Numbered from the stretch's first letter, positions 43,640 through 56,713 are shown. The stretch: 64,000 nucleotides of DNA from Macrolepiota albuminosa (GCA_027475525.1 JAMWFC010000065.1:748188-812187), one strand, 5' to 3'. Notes: a model not told the origin generated them from the letters alone. Translations and numbers: made by a program.

Positions 43640-45490
43640 AGCAACCCCTCTCTCTGGAGAGCAGGGTGAGGAGGATATGATGGTGGATGACAAGGACCAG
43701 AGATTAATTTTCTCAATGCATGCACCCAGCAAGGCAAATCTGCAGAGCAAGCTGAAAAGGGTCTTGCAGGCAGCAACAATGCTGTTCCAAGCTGAGGTGC
43801 CAAAAAGATCAGGAGCTGGAGAGATAGTGTTTTTTCTGCCTGTGGTAAACTTTGAGGTATTGCAAGAGTCTTACATCCTGGAGCTACTTCATTGGGACAT
43901 GCATACAAACAATAAAGTGGAAAATCACCTCTCTTTACTAGCATTGATAGGCATTATCAATGATGGTAATGCCATTAATTATAGTTCAAGTACAAAGGAC
44001 ACCCTTCAGAAGGAGAGATGGTGGCACAGAAAAATTTGCAGTTGAATTGCAACTATAAAGCAGCTGCTCAAAGTAAGGCCACTGCAGACAAGCAGGCCAT
44101 GGGGCATATCCCTCAGGAGTTGGAAGTTTTTAGAAAAGGAAACACCATTAAGTGTTCTAATTGGTTTTTTGGTGGTGTGCTTGAGCACTACTTTTATTAT
44201 TCATAGTTGTCAAATACTGTGTTTATAGGAGATGAGACACTGTGGGCCAAGAAGCAGGAAGAGGAGCAGGAAACAAGATATTAGCATACCTCAATTTTGT
44301 TAACAAAAACTATGCTATGGGGGTTTCCTATAAATCCCCAAGAAGCCTGCAAGCTGTTAGTGCTTGTAGGGCATAAGATGAAGGCATTGGCACTTTGTAT
44401 TAAAGCCCATTATCTTCTTTGTAAATTTCAGTGCATTTTGTTCAATTATAGTCAACTATAGAGGAACTGCACAATAGAGTTGGTGTGCAGTTCTGAATTT
44501 GAGCAGATTTTTCCTTCCCTTGATCTTGACAACTGATGAATGGATCTGGCCATCATGTCCACTTCCAAGGGGTATCTCTAACAGAAAGAGCAGAGAAGCA
44601 AATCCATATTTACACTTGCTGGATTTAATTTAGAAGATATCTGACATACCTTTTAACTTAATTGCCTAGCACAGAACATGCTTTATTTTTTGTGACCAGG
44701 CATGATAAATGCTGTTTTAGGCATTGCCATAGATTATGTATTCTGCATTCACTACTGTACCTTGCTGAGGCACACTATTATGCAAGGTGTATCATCTCAA
44801 GGATGTTTCAGAAGCTGCTTTGCCAGAGTACTGGCTTTCATCATAGCTCATCTGGAAATGTACCAAGAGGCTATTGAAGCCTATAATATAGCCAACCCTA
44901 GCCAGTCATTTTTGCCAATGTCATAGACAGATGTACAGTTCATGATCCCCCATTTTGATAATTCTATGTCAGCCAACATCAGTGATGCTAACATATTGAG
45001 GGTTCTTCTAGCAAATGATGTGCCAGCCAAATGCATAGACCATGCATACACCTTCAGTGTGGTCTATCTGAAAAGCCACTTTCAAGCAACTAATGCCTCA
45101 CTAGATGTGTACTGCAATATTGATAACAAATGATACTATAGACTAGATATCTATGGTGAACTGCTTGCAATTTCACAATAGAACAGGTGGAGAACCTCTA
45201 CCATAGACAATGTGATACATGTTCAGGCATTGCTTGCACAAGAATTTGCTCAAGGTTATTTATATCTTGAGGATAGATTTTACTACTTTATTGGAATGGA
45301 GCCATGCCATCACAATTTATGGATGCACAGCCCACACCAAAGGCCCTTACCACCACCATCTGTAGTTATTATGACTACAGAAGACCAGGGAGATAACTTG
45401 CCTCTTGAAAGAACATCAACATTGGCTAACACTGACATTGATATGGCTGCCTTTCTCAAAAGCGAGCTACACTGTCCTCTGTCTGCATAA
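43640..45490 (+). pseudogene. Relic of C/D-lineage ORF3 (copy F)
   Basis: SNWFFGGVLEHYFYYS then LSNTVFIGDE match FFGAGLAPQFYWSPVTNTIF of element C; LRVLLANDVPAKCIDHAYTF matches LRVLLHNRIPLEWVDHAYTY of element D; FYYFIGMEP matches LYYLIGMDP. Frames are broken and the base composition has drifted to AT-rich, so it is much older than C or D. It is the third independent occurrence of ORF3 in the window. Confidence 0.75.
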
Positions 45491-45627
45491 ACATAGCAAG
45501 CATTTACTTTCAGTTACTATTGGCTAACATTGACACTTAACCATCTACAGAAAATGGCTTGTCATAAGAGTGTGGACCCTCAATGTGCTCTTTTTTTAGA
45601 GACTGTACTCAGTCTGAAAGGGGGATA

Positions 45628-45854
45628 TGTAACTGAGTCACCTAGAGCATCTGCTCTAGATTCAATCATTGTTATATTTTTGCACAACCCACTGGTTGTG
45701 CCATATTATTATGCCACTGAACAACCTTCTAGTAATTCAGTCAGTTTATTGCATAAAACATGGTAGTAATAACTATAATTTTACATTAATTAAATTACAT
45801 AATATACTACCTAGTACCATGCCACTACCTTACTTAAGGTAGCTTTTTGTTACA
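45628..45854 (+). repeat. Probable 3' LTR of copy F
   Basis: GAAAGGGGGATA purine tract, then TGTAACTGAGTCACC, resembling the start of the element D LTR (TGTAACGGAGTCATCC), ending TTTTTGTTACA. Confidence 0.55.
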
Positions 45855-45924
45855 TTACTTGTAGAACTGAATCATATATCAATCTGGTTCTGTGGTATGA
45901 CTGTAAGCTACTGACATTGTTTCA

Positions 45925-46031
45925 TAAGTCAAGAACTAGAGATTCTAAGACAAGACTGGGGTTAACAAACTTAAAGTGGCAAAATGCATGCCAGTCTCAG
46001 AGTACACATGCCAGTCAAATCAGAGGGCATG
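45925..46031 (-). repeat. Decayed family-A LTR, left fragment (outer layer of nest)
   Basis: ATTCTAAGACAAGACTGGGG ... GCATGCCAGTCTCAGAGTAC matches the middle of LTR A1 with many transitions. It is cut at 46031 by the family-B LTR relic. Confidence 0.6.
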
Positions 46032-46736
46032 CTGATGACACATAAAAGTTGATCAGTAGCAGACACAGTTTATAGCTACTAACTGGGAAATATGCATTGA
46101 GCATGCTAAGTGTTTGAGGGAGTCCTAGACAGGTCCCAGAGAACAAGTCTAAATAAGTTGAATGGCAAGATTTGGTGGAAGTTGAAAAGGGAAGTTGGTA
46201 AGCAATGTGCAGTAAGCAATGTGCAGTAAGAAAAGTGCACCAATGACAAAGCACATCTAAATGAAAAAGAAGAGCAGATATAAGTAAGGTGCAGCAAGAA
46301 GCATGGCAAGAAAACTAGAGGCTTAGCAATAACTAAGCTGTGATGCCTGCTGTAGGTGCAAAGCACATAGATTCCATAGGCATAACTGCAGCAAGCAGGC
46401 TAGAGGTGTTTAGACAATTGGTGACTTTGAACTTAGTCAGTGCAAAAGAAATCTGAACTAGACTGCAGCAAGCAGGCTAGAGGTGTTTAGACAATTGGTG
46501 ACTTTGAACTTAGTCAGTGCAAAAGAAATCTGAACTAGAGGGTAAACTGAGAGAGGTAACAGGGTACTTTGTTCTGTTTTGTAACTAGTGACAATAGTAA
46601 GTATTTATAGCAAAAATAAGTTTATCATTGCTAAGTGGCTAAGGGTTGCCAAGAAGTGGTGAACTATAAGTAAATGCCATGCATTAAACTCAATAGTAAG
46701 AAATGAACAAAAATGCTATCCATCTGACTGAGGGAG
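46032..46736 (-). repeat. Decayed family-B LTR, left part (middle layer of nest)
   Basis: Starts with TGATGAC like the LTR of element B and shares GAGTCCTAGACAGGTCCCAG with its GAGTCCCGGGCAGGTCCCAG. Interrupted at 46736 by a young solo LTR. Confidence 0.65.
46385..46538. repeat. 77-bp tandem duplication in the family-B LTR relic
   Basis: ACTGCAGCAAGCAGGCTAGA begins at 46385 and 46462. Confidence 0.93.
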
Positions 46737-47446
46737 TGTCAGGTTCCACTGAGTCGGGGGCTTTCCCAGAAAGCAATGCCCTTACAATGCGGACTTGATC
46801 TACGGATACTCAGGTGTCTGGAACTCCAGGGCTAGGACTCCAGGGCTCAAGACACGGACAGGGGTAATCCCGGGAGAGGGGACTCAGTCCAGGGGTTTTG
46901 GGTTGTGAGTAGCTGGGGGATGGGGTGGGGGTCGAGTCGTGAACCGGAGGTTCTAAGATGAGACCAAGTTAGCAAGTTAAAGTCACGAAGTGCGTACCAA
47001 TCTTAGAGCACGCGATTATTCAAGCGTGCCAGTCAGTGCGTACCAGTCAAGCAGAGGGCACGCAACAATTCAAGTAATCCAAGTTCAGGTAATATCAAGA
47101 CTAGCGAATACAACGGGGAACTATGCTATAAGTACTATGGGGCCAGGTCTCAGGGTTCCAGGGTGTCTGGGATGGGTTCCAGGGGTCATTGAGTAGCGGG
47201 TAGGGACTGTATACCTGGATCACGTGTGTGGGATGCACGATCAATTGGCATGGAGAGAGCTGTGAGGCGTGATGCGTGATGGCCAGAGCAAGTTGCGTGA
47301 TCCGATTGTTGATCAGGGCTGATGGCGGCTGATGGCGGCCCTTGATGTGCGTGATGGTGGTGTCGGTAGTCATGATGGCGGGGTGCGTCCTGTGGGGTCG
47401 TTCCAGGGGTGTCCTGGGATAGATCCGGAGGGGAGGGGTCGTGACA
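46737..47446 (-). mobile_element. Solo LTR of family A (copy A2)
   Basis: 710 bp, TGTCAGGTTCCACTG ... GGGTCGTGACA, flanked by the 5-bp duplication GGGAG (46732-46736 and 47447-47451). No internal element remains, as after LTR-LTR recombination. It keeps the TATA box and the AGTCTTGATATT motif on the minus strand. Much less decayed than the LTRs around it. Confidence 0.92.
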
Positions 47447-47815
47447 GGGAGGGTGCCAAGCAATGTCAGGTGCCAAGATGAAATGCCAAGCTGTCTGTAA
47501 TGAGTAAATGTCATTATTGCCAACTTGTAAGCACTGTTGTTGGCTAGCTGTACCACATGCTGATTGAGTGATGCTATCTGTCAATGCTTGCTGGCAGCAT
47601 GATGCCAGCTGTCACCTGTCATTCCAGCTGCTGCTGGTACTATCACTAATTGGATCTGTTGCTTGCCATGTGTGGCTGTTGAGTAGAGCCTAAAATGGAT
47701 AAATTGTATGTGCCCAAATTTGAAACAAGTGCAGCAAGGTGTCCAAAGCCAATGCTGAGCCTGCTGTTGATGCATCTAGCCTGTGTGGGATCTTATCAAT
47801 GCGAATAGTAATACA
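47447..47815 (-). repeat. Decayed family-B LTR, right part
   Basis: ATCACTAATTGGATCTGTTG ... GCCTAAAATGGATAAATTGT parallels ATCACTGATCGGATCTGCTT ... GCTTAAAATAGGTAGAACAC of the element B LTR. The right border at about 47815 is approximate. Confidence 0.6.
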
Positions 47816-48187
47816 AGAGGGTGGTTACAACTATAAGTACTATGGGTAGCTGCTCCAGAGGTCTGAAGAGATCTTGGTGGAGTGGAAGAACAATTGTATA
47901 CCAGGAAATTGCACCTGCAGGATGCACAATCAATTGGCATGGAAGTAGTGACAGGGCACATGATGCATGATGGCTGGGGTGATTAAGATGATCTAGCATT
48001 GATTGTGGGGTGATGGCCATGATAGTGGATGATTCTGGGGTCTGTGATGTGAGGACTGGCAGGACATGTGTATGATGGCAGTTATGGCAGTTATAATGGT
48101 GCATGTCAGTGGAGGTGTGTCATGGGAGGTCAGCAAGAGGGTTTCAGAAGGGGCTCCAGGAGTGTCCCAGGATGGGGGGCTATGACA
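47816..48187 (-). repeat. Decayed family-A LTR, right fragment
   Basis: CTATAAGTACTATGGGTAGC ... GGATGCACAATCAATTGGCA ... GCTATGACA matches the second half of LTR A1, closing the nest opened at 45925. Confidence 0.6.
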
Positions 48188-49300
48188 CTTACAGGGTATT
48201 GCATGGGGGGCTGTTCACTAGTTACATTTTCTGCAGGTGGTCTTTTTTCTGGTGCTATCTTGAGAGTCCACTTGACTATCCACTTGGAGTCTCTCTTAGG
48301 GGGTGGAGTTGGCAAGTCTGGCATGGGGTGCCCATCATCTTTTTCTTCAAAATAGTCCCTCATCCCAGAGGTAATGTGGGATGAGTTGATCATGGTTGTG
48401 TCTTTATCCTGGTCCTGCTCAGTGGTTTGTGAGATCAACAGGTTGGCTAGATTAGAGGAGGATGGGTTTGGGGAATGGGCTGTATAGCCCATCATCAGAT
48501 TCCTCCATGTCTGAGGCCTGCTTGGAGGTGAGTGTGTGATGTCTCTTTTTATTGTGGCTCCTAACCCCTGCCTGTTTTTTGGGCTATCCTCCTGATTGCA
48601 GTTTTTCTGCCTGGGACATGTGTTGAAGGGCAGGTTGTTTGGAGCAGTCTTATGATATTTGAAAAGTACAGGAAAAATTTTAGTGGGGTCAGTTTACATT
48701 TACAACCCTGTGCCATGTTTCATTGATATAGATTTGAGTATTTCTGTCCCCTTGTTCCTGCCATTGCTGGTGGTCTAAGACTATGGGAGTTGGGGGGGTG
48801 TCTCAAGGTTACCAAAGGATGGTGGAGTCTTGGGTGTTTGTTGTAGCCCTGGGCATCAAGCCTTTCCTTGCCTCCATGCTTGGTTTGGGTGGTTGTTCCC
48901 CTGGCCAGTGGCCTCAGTCCTCTTGGGGTTTCTTTGGGGTGGGCAGGGGGGGGTGTCCTCATGCCGCCTGTCAAGCAGACCTCTGTTAGAGGTTTATGAA
49001 GTAGCAAGACGGCGGGTCAGGCGCGTCTGCTGTGTCTAGTGTCAGTGGAGCACGTGGTGGTTGTAGTTTAAGAGGCCCCCGCTTACAAATATTGTGACAT
49101 TTTAGATCATCCATCAAAAGCTGATACATTCAAAAAGTGTTTCTTATTCACTGAGGTTTACTCAGTATTGCTGGCTTCAACTCCAGAGACCCGGTCCTGC
49201 TCTGATAGTATGATCTCTTTAAAAACATTTTCTTTATAGGCCTGTGGTTTTGCAACCCAGTACACATGATAGTATAAGATAGATTGTGGATATAACATTA
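48188..49300. other. No confident gene
   Basis: A minus-strand frame at 48130-48495 (DYFEEKDDGHPMPDLPTPPP) runs from the LTR relic outwards and may be old transposon coding sequence; 48720-49007 is Pro/Thr-rich low complexity. Neither is assigned. Confidence 0.4.
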
Positions 49301-49307
49301 TTCGCGT

Positions 49308-50272
<965 letters not shown>

Positions 50273-52313
50273 GGTTCTCTAGCACAAGACAAGAATGTAC
50301 AACGACTAGGAGTTCTCACCGCATTACTTTAATACAAACGCACCGGTAAAAACGCGGTATAAGAGGTTCAGACTGAATCCTTGCATGAGTCCGATGTCGA
50401 TGCGTGGATGACCAAACGGATAATTCAAACGGATAATTGCTTCAGCATCAGAAATACACACCGATCTATTCCTGACAGCTGATGCTGCTTAAAGCCCGAG
50501 GTTTTTACTAGGGGATCCGGAAAGTACACAAAATACAACGCGTTAACATTGAATAGAATATTCAAGGTCCACAAACAAAGGTGAATTTTTTCCCACATTG
50601 CTGGGTTTCAAGCTGAGCAAGTCGGCAAGAATCCATTAGGAGGGACTGCGGGTATATTTCGGTAAAGATGTCTGGCACTGTTGAGCAGGGTCGATCTCGG
50701 AGGAGCAGAGTTACGATAGAGGATGGAACTGTGAACAGAGGTGATAACCTCAGTGATTGGTAAAACACTTATTATATCCTGTATCTACCTGTGAACAGAG
50801 GTGATACTGGTGGTATAAGTAAGCGTGAACGAAGTAAAGAACGTAAGAACTTACACCTCAGTGATTGGTAAAACACTGAGGTGCAACGGCAACATACGGA
50901 GCAAAAAATATACGACGATTACATAACGTAGTGGGTCCGTATCCTCAACGGGCACATAGCTATATAACTGGTTGTGCCATCTTAAGACATGGAATACTTT
51001 ATTTTGGAGGAGCTTATCGTAGCGGCGGCAAGCGCCACCCCCGACTGATCAAAGTGTAAACAAAATGTTGTATGGTTTTGGTTCCGTCGAAGTGGACCTC
51101 TTCCCGAATTTCGGTGGGTTTGCCGAGGTAGACGTCATTTTGGATGTTTTATGAGGGTGCGGTGTAGGGGATGTAGCTGTGTAGTGTGTATGTGTGAGTC
51201 GGTGTACGGAGCAGTGGCACGACGTAGCGTAGTGGAAGTGCAAAAATGGGGGCCGATAACCTGTAGATAAAACGGAGTTTTGGTCTACAGGATGAGAAGT
51301 AACGATATATGTAAGAATAAGATAAACTAGATATAGTCGACTGAGGGTGGTGAAGTGTATATCCTGTTGGAATCTAGACCGCAGGTACCTAGATTAATAC
51401 AGACAAGTAAGTTTCCAATCTAGGTAAAAGAATAGCAAATACCGATCGTCATAATATGTGGCTTATGGCGCAGCCAGGAACAAGAGAGGTATTCCCAAAA
51501 AGGAAATACTCGGCCGGTAACGTGAGTCTACCCTTTAACACTATGGAATAACTTATCACTGTCCACCTGTTAGACTCAACAGAGCATGACCGCATTTGCC
51601 TCAGTCTGAAGATTGTAAAATCAGACCTAAGTTTTCTTGTGAAAGACAATATATTTTCTTCTGCAGTGCCAACACCTGACGAAAATGTCACAAATCTGCA
51701 AGATCTAACCATTGAATTGATGTCATGAAGCATTTAGAAGCAACAGTGAGCATATCCATACATGTACAATATAAGAAGCTTGATGATGTGATAAAATGAG
51801 GGCTGCAAAATAAGAAATACCACAAAAAGATTAAAAAGTGCTGGCTGGCATGGGAAAATATTGCTGTAATAGTGGACTGAAAGCTGCTACTGGTCAATGC
51901 ACATGCTATCTGCTCACCAACATGGATAGTTAGCCAGAAAATACACCTGCTGCTAAGAATGTCCCGTATTGAGCATGAGAGAATTACGTCAGTACTCATG
52001 AGAAACAATATGATTAATCATGGGTAAAAATTTCATCCATGATGATGCAAGTCTGATAGATGGAGCTGTAGGAAGCTGTCGTGGATACAGAGGATATCGG
52101 CATCCCTTTAAGCACTGTTGGTTCACATTGCCATGCTACCAATCACTTGGCGAAACCCGTCTTTTATGCAAACGACTCTCATGCCCGCTACTGTGGATCA
52201 GGAATGAAATTCCGGAATATGTATCACAAGGAACGGACATTACGATCAAGAAGCCCTTTTGAGGGGTATATATGTGGCGCCGTGTTACCATCCCCTCTGT
52301 TCTTACTAACGAC
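50273..52313. other. Intergenic region between the GH11 and ALDH genes
   Basis: Holds the GH11 promoter (minus-strand TTATACCGCG near 50350). Small ORFs only (the minus frame at 51449-51733 is not recognised). A perfect 9-bp inverted repeat, ACCTCAGTG ... CACTGAGGT, at 50855-50882 and a 10-bp one, TACCTAGATT ... AATCTAGGTA, at about 51386-51426 could be hairpins of small transposon remnants. Confidence 0.5.
52266..52274 (+). promoter_or_regulatory. TATA box of the aldehyde dehydrogenase gene
   Basis: GTATATATG about 40 bases before the start codon, preceded by AGGGG, which matches the yeast stress-response element core; the latter role is inference. Confidence 0.5.
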
Positions 52314-54666
52314 ATGTCAAAAACGTTCACCTACGACTTTGACACACCCGTATTCAAAGGGACTTCTACTCTACACACAGGGTGAGGCGGCAATTCATCT
52401 TGTCAAGTCTTTCTAACTGTTTTAAGTCTTTTTATTGGCGGAAAATGGGTGGATCCGGTGGAACCTGCGACGATTGAGTGAGTAATCTGAAAAGTCAGGA
52501 TCCCGTTGTGAAAATACCAACTTTGCCGATCAGTGTCATCAATCCAGGTATGGAAAACATGTTTGAATCAAATTTGATTATCTGACTTGATGGGCCTCAA
52601 TAAGCTACGGGCAAAGTTATAACGACCGTTGCTGCAGGGTCATTCAAGGATGTCGACATTGCAGTTGACGTTGCTAAGAAGGTAAAGTGTAAATTGTAAT
52701 ATGATATCATAATACTGTACTCTGACGTGGTTATCAGGCATACAAGGCTTCATGGGGGCTTAAAATTCCGGGGACGGAACGTGGAAAGCTCTTGTATAAG
52801 CTCGCCGAACTCCTTGAGAGGGATATTGACGAATTCTCCGCCCTTGAGAGTCTCAATGTTGGCAAGTGTTATTGTTGTCCTGCGTTCATAATGAAATTTA
52901 GCGAACCGGATGCCAGGTAAGGTCTATGCGAACGCAAAATCAGGAGATGTTCAAGGCAGCATCGATGTTTTACGTTACTATGCTGGTTGGGCTGACAAAA
53001 TGCAGGGGAAAACCATTGAGGTCGGCCTCAATTTCTGGTATGACTTGACTTGCATAAAAACCTGATTACATGTAGACGAACGAAAACAAATTTGCATACA
53101 CAAGGCGCGAGCCGTTTGGTGTCGTGGTACGTTCAACATTGTTTTAAGCGCGCCGTATTGAAACCCTTCAGGGACAAATTATTCCGTGGAATGGACCTCT
53201 GGTGCGAATGGCCATTCTCTTACTCAAGTCGTTTCCTGACTATCATAAACCCGTAGTTGATGCTGGCGTGGAAATTTGGTCCTGCTCTTGCAACTGGCAA
53301 TACCATTGTGCTTAAGGTGTGTTGACCTTTCTGTCACCCTTCACGTCTCTAACAAGTTATAGCCATCCGAAATCACACCACTCACGGCCTTGCGCTTCGC
53401 TGACCTCCTGATGGAAGCTGGTTTCCCTCCAGGAGTGGTGAACATCGTCAACGGTTATGGTATTACAGTTGGTCAAGCCATTATTGAACATCCCCTCATT
53501 ATGAAGGTCGCATTCACGGGTAGCACTCTTGTGGGACGTAAAATTCTCAAGGCATCCTCAGAATCGAATCTGAAAGTCATCACACTTGAACTGGGTGGGA
53601 AAAGTCCCACTGTGATTTTTAATGACGCAGATCTGGAACAAGCTATGAAATGGGCTGCATTTGGAATTTAGTGAGCTCATATTTTGATGATTGTCGTCTC
53701 AGACTGGTGACCGACTTATGTACAGTTACAATATGGGTGCGTAAGGTGTTGGATAACGGTGTTACAAAATTGCTGAGTGACTTCCCAGGCCAGGCATGTA
53801 CCGCTGGCTCGCGCATTTTCGTCCAAGAGGGGATATATGACGAGTTCCTTACTAAGTTCACTGCGATTACAAAGAACTTCGCTGCTGCCACTGGCGATCC
53901 GTTTGACATTGGCACGCAACATGGTCCACAAATTTCGCAGGTCCAATTTGATGTGCGTCTGTCTTTTAGCCCTTCATTATACCCCATGGAATATGCTGCA
54001 TTTATTTCCGTTTTTCTTAAATTAACGAACAAGCTGACCATCCTGTTGTAGCGTGTCATGTCATATATCGAGTCGGGTAAACAGGATGGAGCGACAGTGC
54101 ACACGGGTGGAGCACGTCACGGGAATCAAGGCTACTTCGTCCAGCCAACGATCTTCACGAACGTCAAGCCCGAGATGAAGATATTTCAGGAAGAGATTTT
54201 TGGCCCTGTCGGTGTCGTCACCAAATTCAAGACTGAAGAGGGTGTGTTTATCCTACTATGCACTGTATGACCATATAATTTCGTAGAGGTCATTGAGGCA
54301 GCTAACAACACTACGTATGGCCTCGGATGCCACATCTTCTCGCAAAATATTAGTCGTGCCTTGAGAGTTGCACATTCGCTTGAGGCCGGGTCTGCTTGGG
54401 TACGTCTTTTTGATGTTGATTCTTAATATGGTGATCTCAAGAAACTCATAATCGTTCCTTCCCAAGGTCAACTGTGCTCAATCAGTGGACAAAGCTGTAC
54501 CATTTGGAGGTTATAAGCAGTCTGGTATCGGCCGAGAGCTCGGCGAGTATGCCCTTGACACGTACGTTGCATTGTAGTAGTTATAAAGAGTTGTACTAAG
54601 CTCACTTGCGTCTCAAGGTATACTCAAATCAAGGCTGTCCATGTCAACATCGGACAGAAGCTTTGA
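52314..54666 (+). CDS. NAD(P)+-dependent aldehyde dehydrogenase, 16 exons
   Basis: Oxidises aldehydes to carboxylic acids. Exons: 52314-52381, 52427-52477, 52534-52547, 52605-52681, 52738-52861, 52917-53020, 53076-53126, 53172-53201, 53257-53316, 53363-53670, 53726-53736, 53789-53952, 54052-54241, 54287-54399, 54467-54561, 54618-54666; total 1509 nt, 502 aa, in frame throughout, the normal size for the family. Motifs: [28 protein letters not shown] (cofactor loop), catalytic E269 in LELGGKS, catalytic C303 in [31 protein letters not shown]. Exon 11 is only 11 bp (YNMG region) and exon 3 only 14 bp. Intron 5 (52862-52916) is GC-AG with a perfect GCAAGT donor. The intron 6 donor (53021, GTCGGC) is weak, but the alternative GTATGA makes a stop. 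No peroxisomal or mitochondrial signal is obvious, so probably cytosolic. It appears intact. Confidence 0.95.
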
Positions 54667-55422
54667 TCATTCCATTCGCTTCACCTTGATAATGAGAATC
54701 GGCGATTTATCAGTCCTGCATAAGATTTTCTGATACGTTACTGATATGTCTGGATATAAAAGACAATTGACTTGGGTTCTCTTCATTGACCAATGATTAA
54801 CATGGTCCCATTCTGTTCGATCCCACAAGCAATAGAGAAATTTCCCTTGCCCACTATAGTAGCTGGCTCAACTCTCATCGTATTCAATCTTTCTGAAAAA
54901 CATTCTCTTTGCAGATTGGACAGCGTCAATAGACACTTCTTCTTGAGGTCACTTCAATATAGGCGTCATTCAGGCCTAGTCTCATAAGTCACCTCGCCGA
55001 TACAGAGACAGAATACTGTGAGCTAGTACATTATTGTACACAGCAGAAAGAGAAACGGTGACCACCCATTAGAATGAGAATATGGTGTAGCACCAGATGT
55101 AGAAATCGCAGAGTCTACGGTTGATCGGTCTTCTCGACAGGTATCAAACAAGAGTGAATAGCCTCGAGGTTAAGACGACCACGCAGTGAACACGCGAAGA
55201 AAACTCACGGAGAGAACGGACGATCCTCGTAGCTGGTATTGTAGAGACTATCTGTACCCTGCATGGATAAGTACAGCGTATTTAGAGGATGGCCTAACAA
55301 TAAGAACAAAAGAGGAATAGAGCGGGCAGGAACGAAATGATAGGGGAGGATAAGATAAGAGATCACAAGGCGGAGGTCACGTTCCCATTCCGAGATCTAG
55401 AATAGATCGAGGTTTTTCTGTG
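54667..55422. other. Intergenic region after the ALDH gene
   Basis: No ORF of note and no repeat family recognised. Confidence 0.55.
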
Positions 55423-55576
55423 CAGCGGACTATGTGTGGGAAAAATGTCTTCGATTTTTGCCGTCATGTGACTGTGTTTGTTCTCGTTGCCATTTGCCAC
55501 AGCGGACTATGTGTGGGAAAAATGTCTTCGATTTTTGCCGTCATGTGACTGTGTTTGTTCTCGTTGCCATTTGCCA
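55423..55576. repeat. 77-bp tandem duplication before the minisatellite
   Basis: CAGCGGACTATGTGTGGGAA begins at 55423 and 55500; exact copies. Confidence 0.9.
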
Positions 55577-55593
55577 TTACTTCCTTCTGGTAA

Positions 55594-56680
55594 GCGTGGG
55601 AATAATGTCTTCGATTTTTAATGTCATGTGATACTACCATTCGTCTGTACGGTTACAGAAATGCGTGGGAATAATGTCTTCGATTTTTAACGTCATGTGA
55701 TACTACCGTTTCTGTACGGTTACAGAGATGCGTGGGAATAATGTCTTTGATTTTTAACGTCATGTGATACTACCTGTCACGACCCCTCCCCTCCAGAACC
55801 TCCCCGGGACATCCCCGGAGCCCCATCCGGGGACCCCTCTCATCGACCCCACAGCACGCCCCGCCCCCACAGCTGCCGACGCCGCCATCACACGCATCAA
55901 GGACCGCCATCAGCCATCAATGATCGCCATCAGCCAGCCCCCCCAGGACCCCTGCATCAACCGCCATCAACGATCAGATCACGCGGCTCGCATCCGGCCA
56001 TCACGCATCACGCCCCACGCATCACGACTCCCTCCGCGCCAATTGATCGCGCGTCCCCACACGCGCAATCCCGGTACACAGTCCCTGACCGCTACTCAAT
56101 GACCCCCGGAACTCATCCCAGACACCCCAGAATCCCGAGACACGATCCGTAGTACTTATAGTATAGCTCCCCGTTGTATTTGCTAGTCTTGATATTGCAT
56201 ACACTGTTACTTTGGATATTGCGTGCCCTCTGCTTGACTGGTACGCCTTGTTTGGTACGCTTCGACTGGCACGCCTTAGTATTCGCGTGCTCTAAGCTTT
56301 GGTACGCACTTCGCGACCCTTAAGTTACTAACTTGGTCTCGTCTTAGAACCTCCGGTTCACGACTCGACCCCCCCTAACTCCAGTTACCTCCAACCCAAA
56401 ACCTCCGGACTCTAGTCCCCTATCCCGGGATTACCCCTGTCCCTGTCTTGAACCCCAGAGCCCTAGCCTCGGAGTTCCAGACACCCGAGTATTCGTAGGT
56501 CAAGTCTGCATCGTAAGGGCGTTGCTTTCCCGGAAGGCCCCCGACTCAGCGGAACCTGACACTACCGTTCGTCTGTACGGTTACTTAGTCAGCAGTAGAC
56601 CATGTACGCGTGGGAGTAATGTCTTCATTTTTTAACGTCATGTGATACTACCGTAAGTCTGTACGCACTGCTGGCACTGG
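55594..56680. repeat. Minisatellite with ~68-bp units, interrupted by a solo LTR
   Basis: GCGTGGGAATAATGTCTTCG begins at 55594, 55663 and about 55729 (spacings 69 and 66-67 bp), with inner GTCATGTGATACTACC and TCTGTACGGTTACAG. A further unit (GCGTGGGAGTAATGTCTTCA) follows at about 56610, after the solo LTR. Confidence 0.8.
55775..56561 (+). mobile_element. Solo LTR of family A (copy A3)
   Basis: 787 bp, TGTCACGACCCCTCC ... GGAACCTGACA, flanked by CTACC on both sides (55770-55774 and 56562-56566). Inserted inside the minisatellite in the opposite orientation to A2. It keeps the TATA region and AGTCTTGATATT. Confidence 0.93.
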
Positions 56681-56713
56681 AAAGTATTTCCATTGGAAAA
56701 TGTACAAAAGAAA

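Noticed and set aside
53037..53075. Donor GTATGA for intron 6 of the aldehyde dehydrogenase
   Set aside because: It gives a 39-bp intron and an immediate TGA, while GTCGGC at 53021 gives 55 bp, like most other introns of the gene, and the expected GKTIE-TNENKF.
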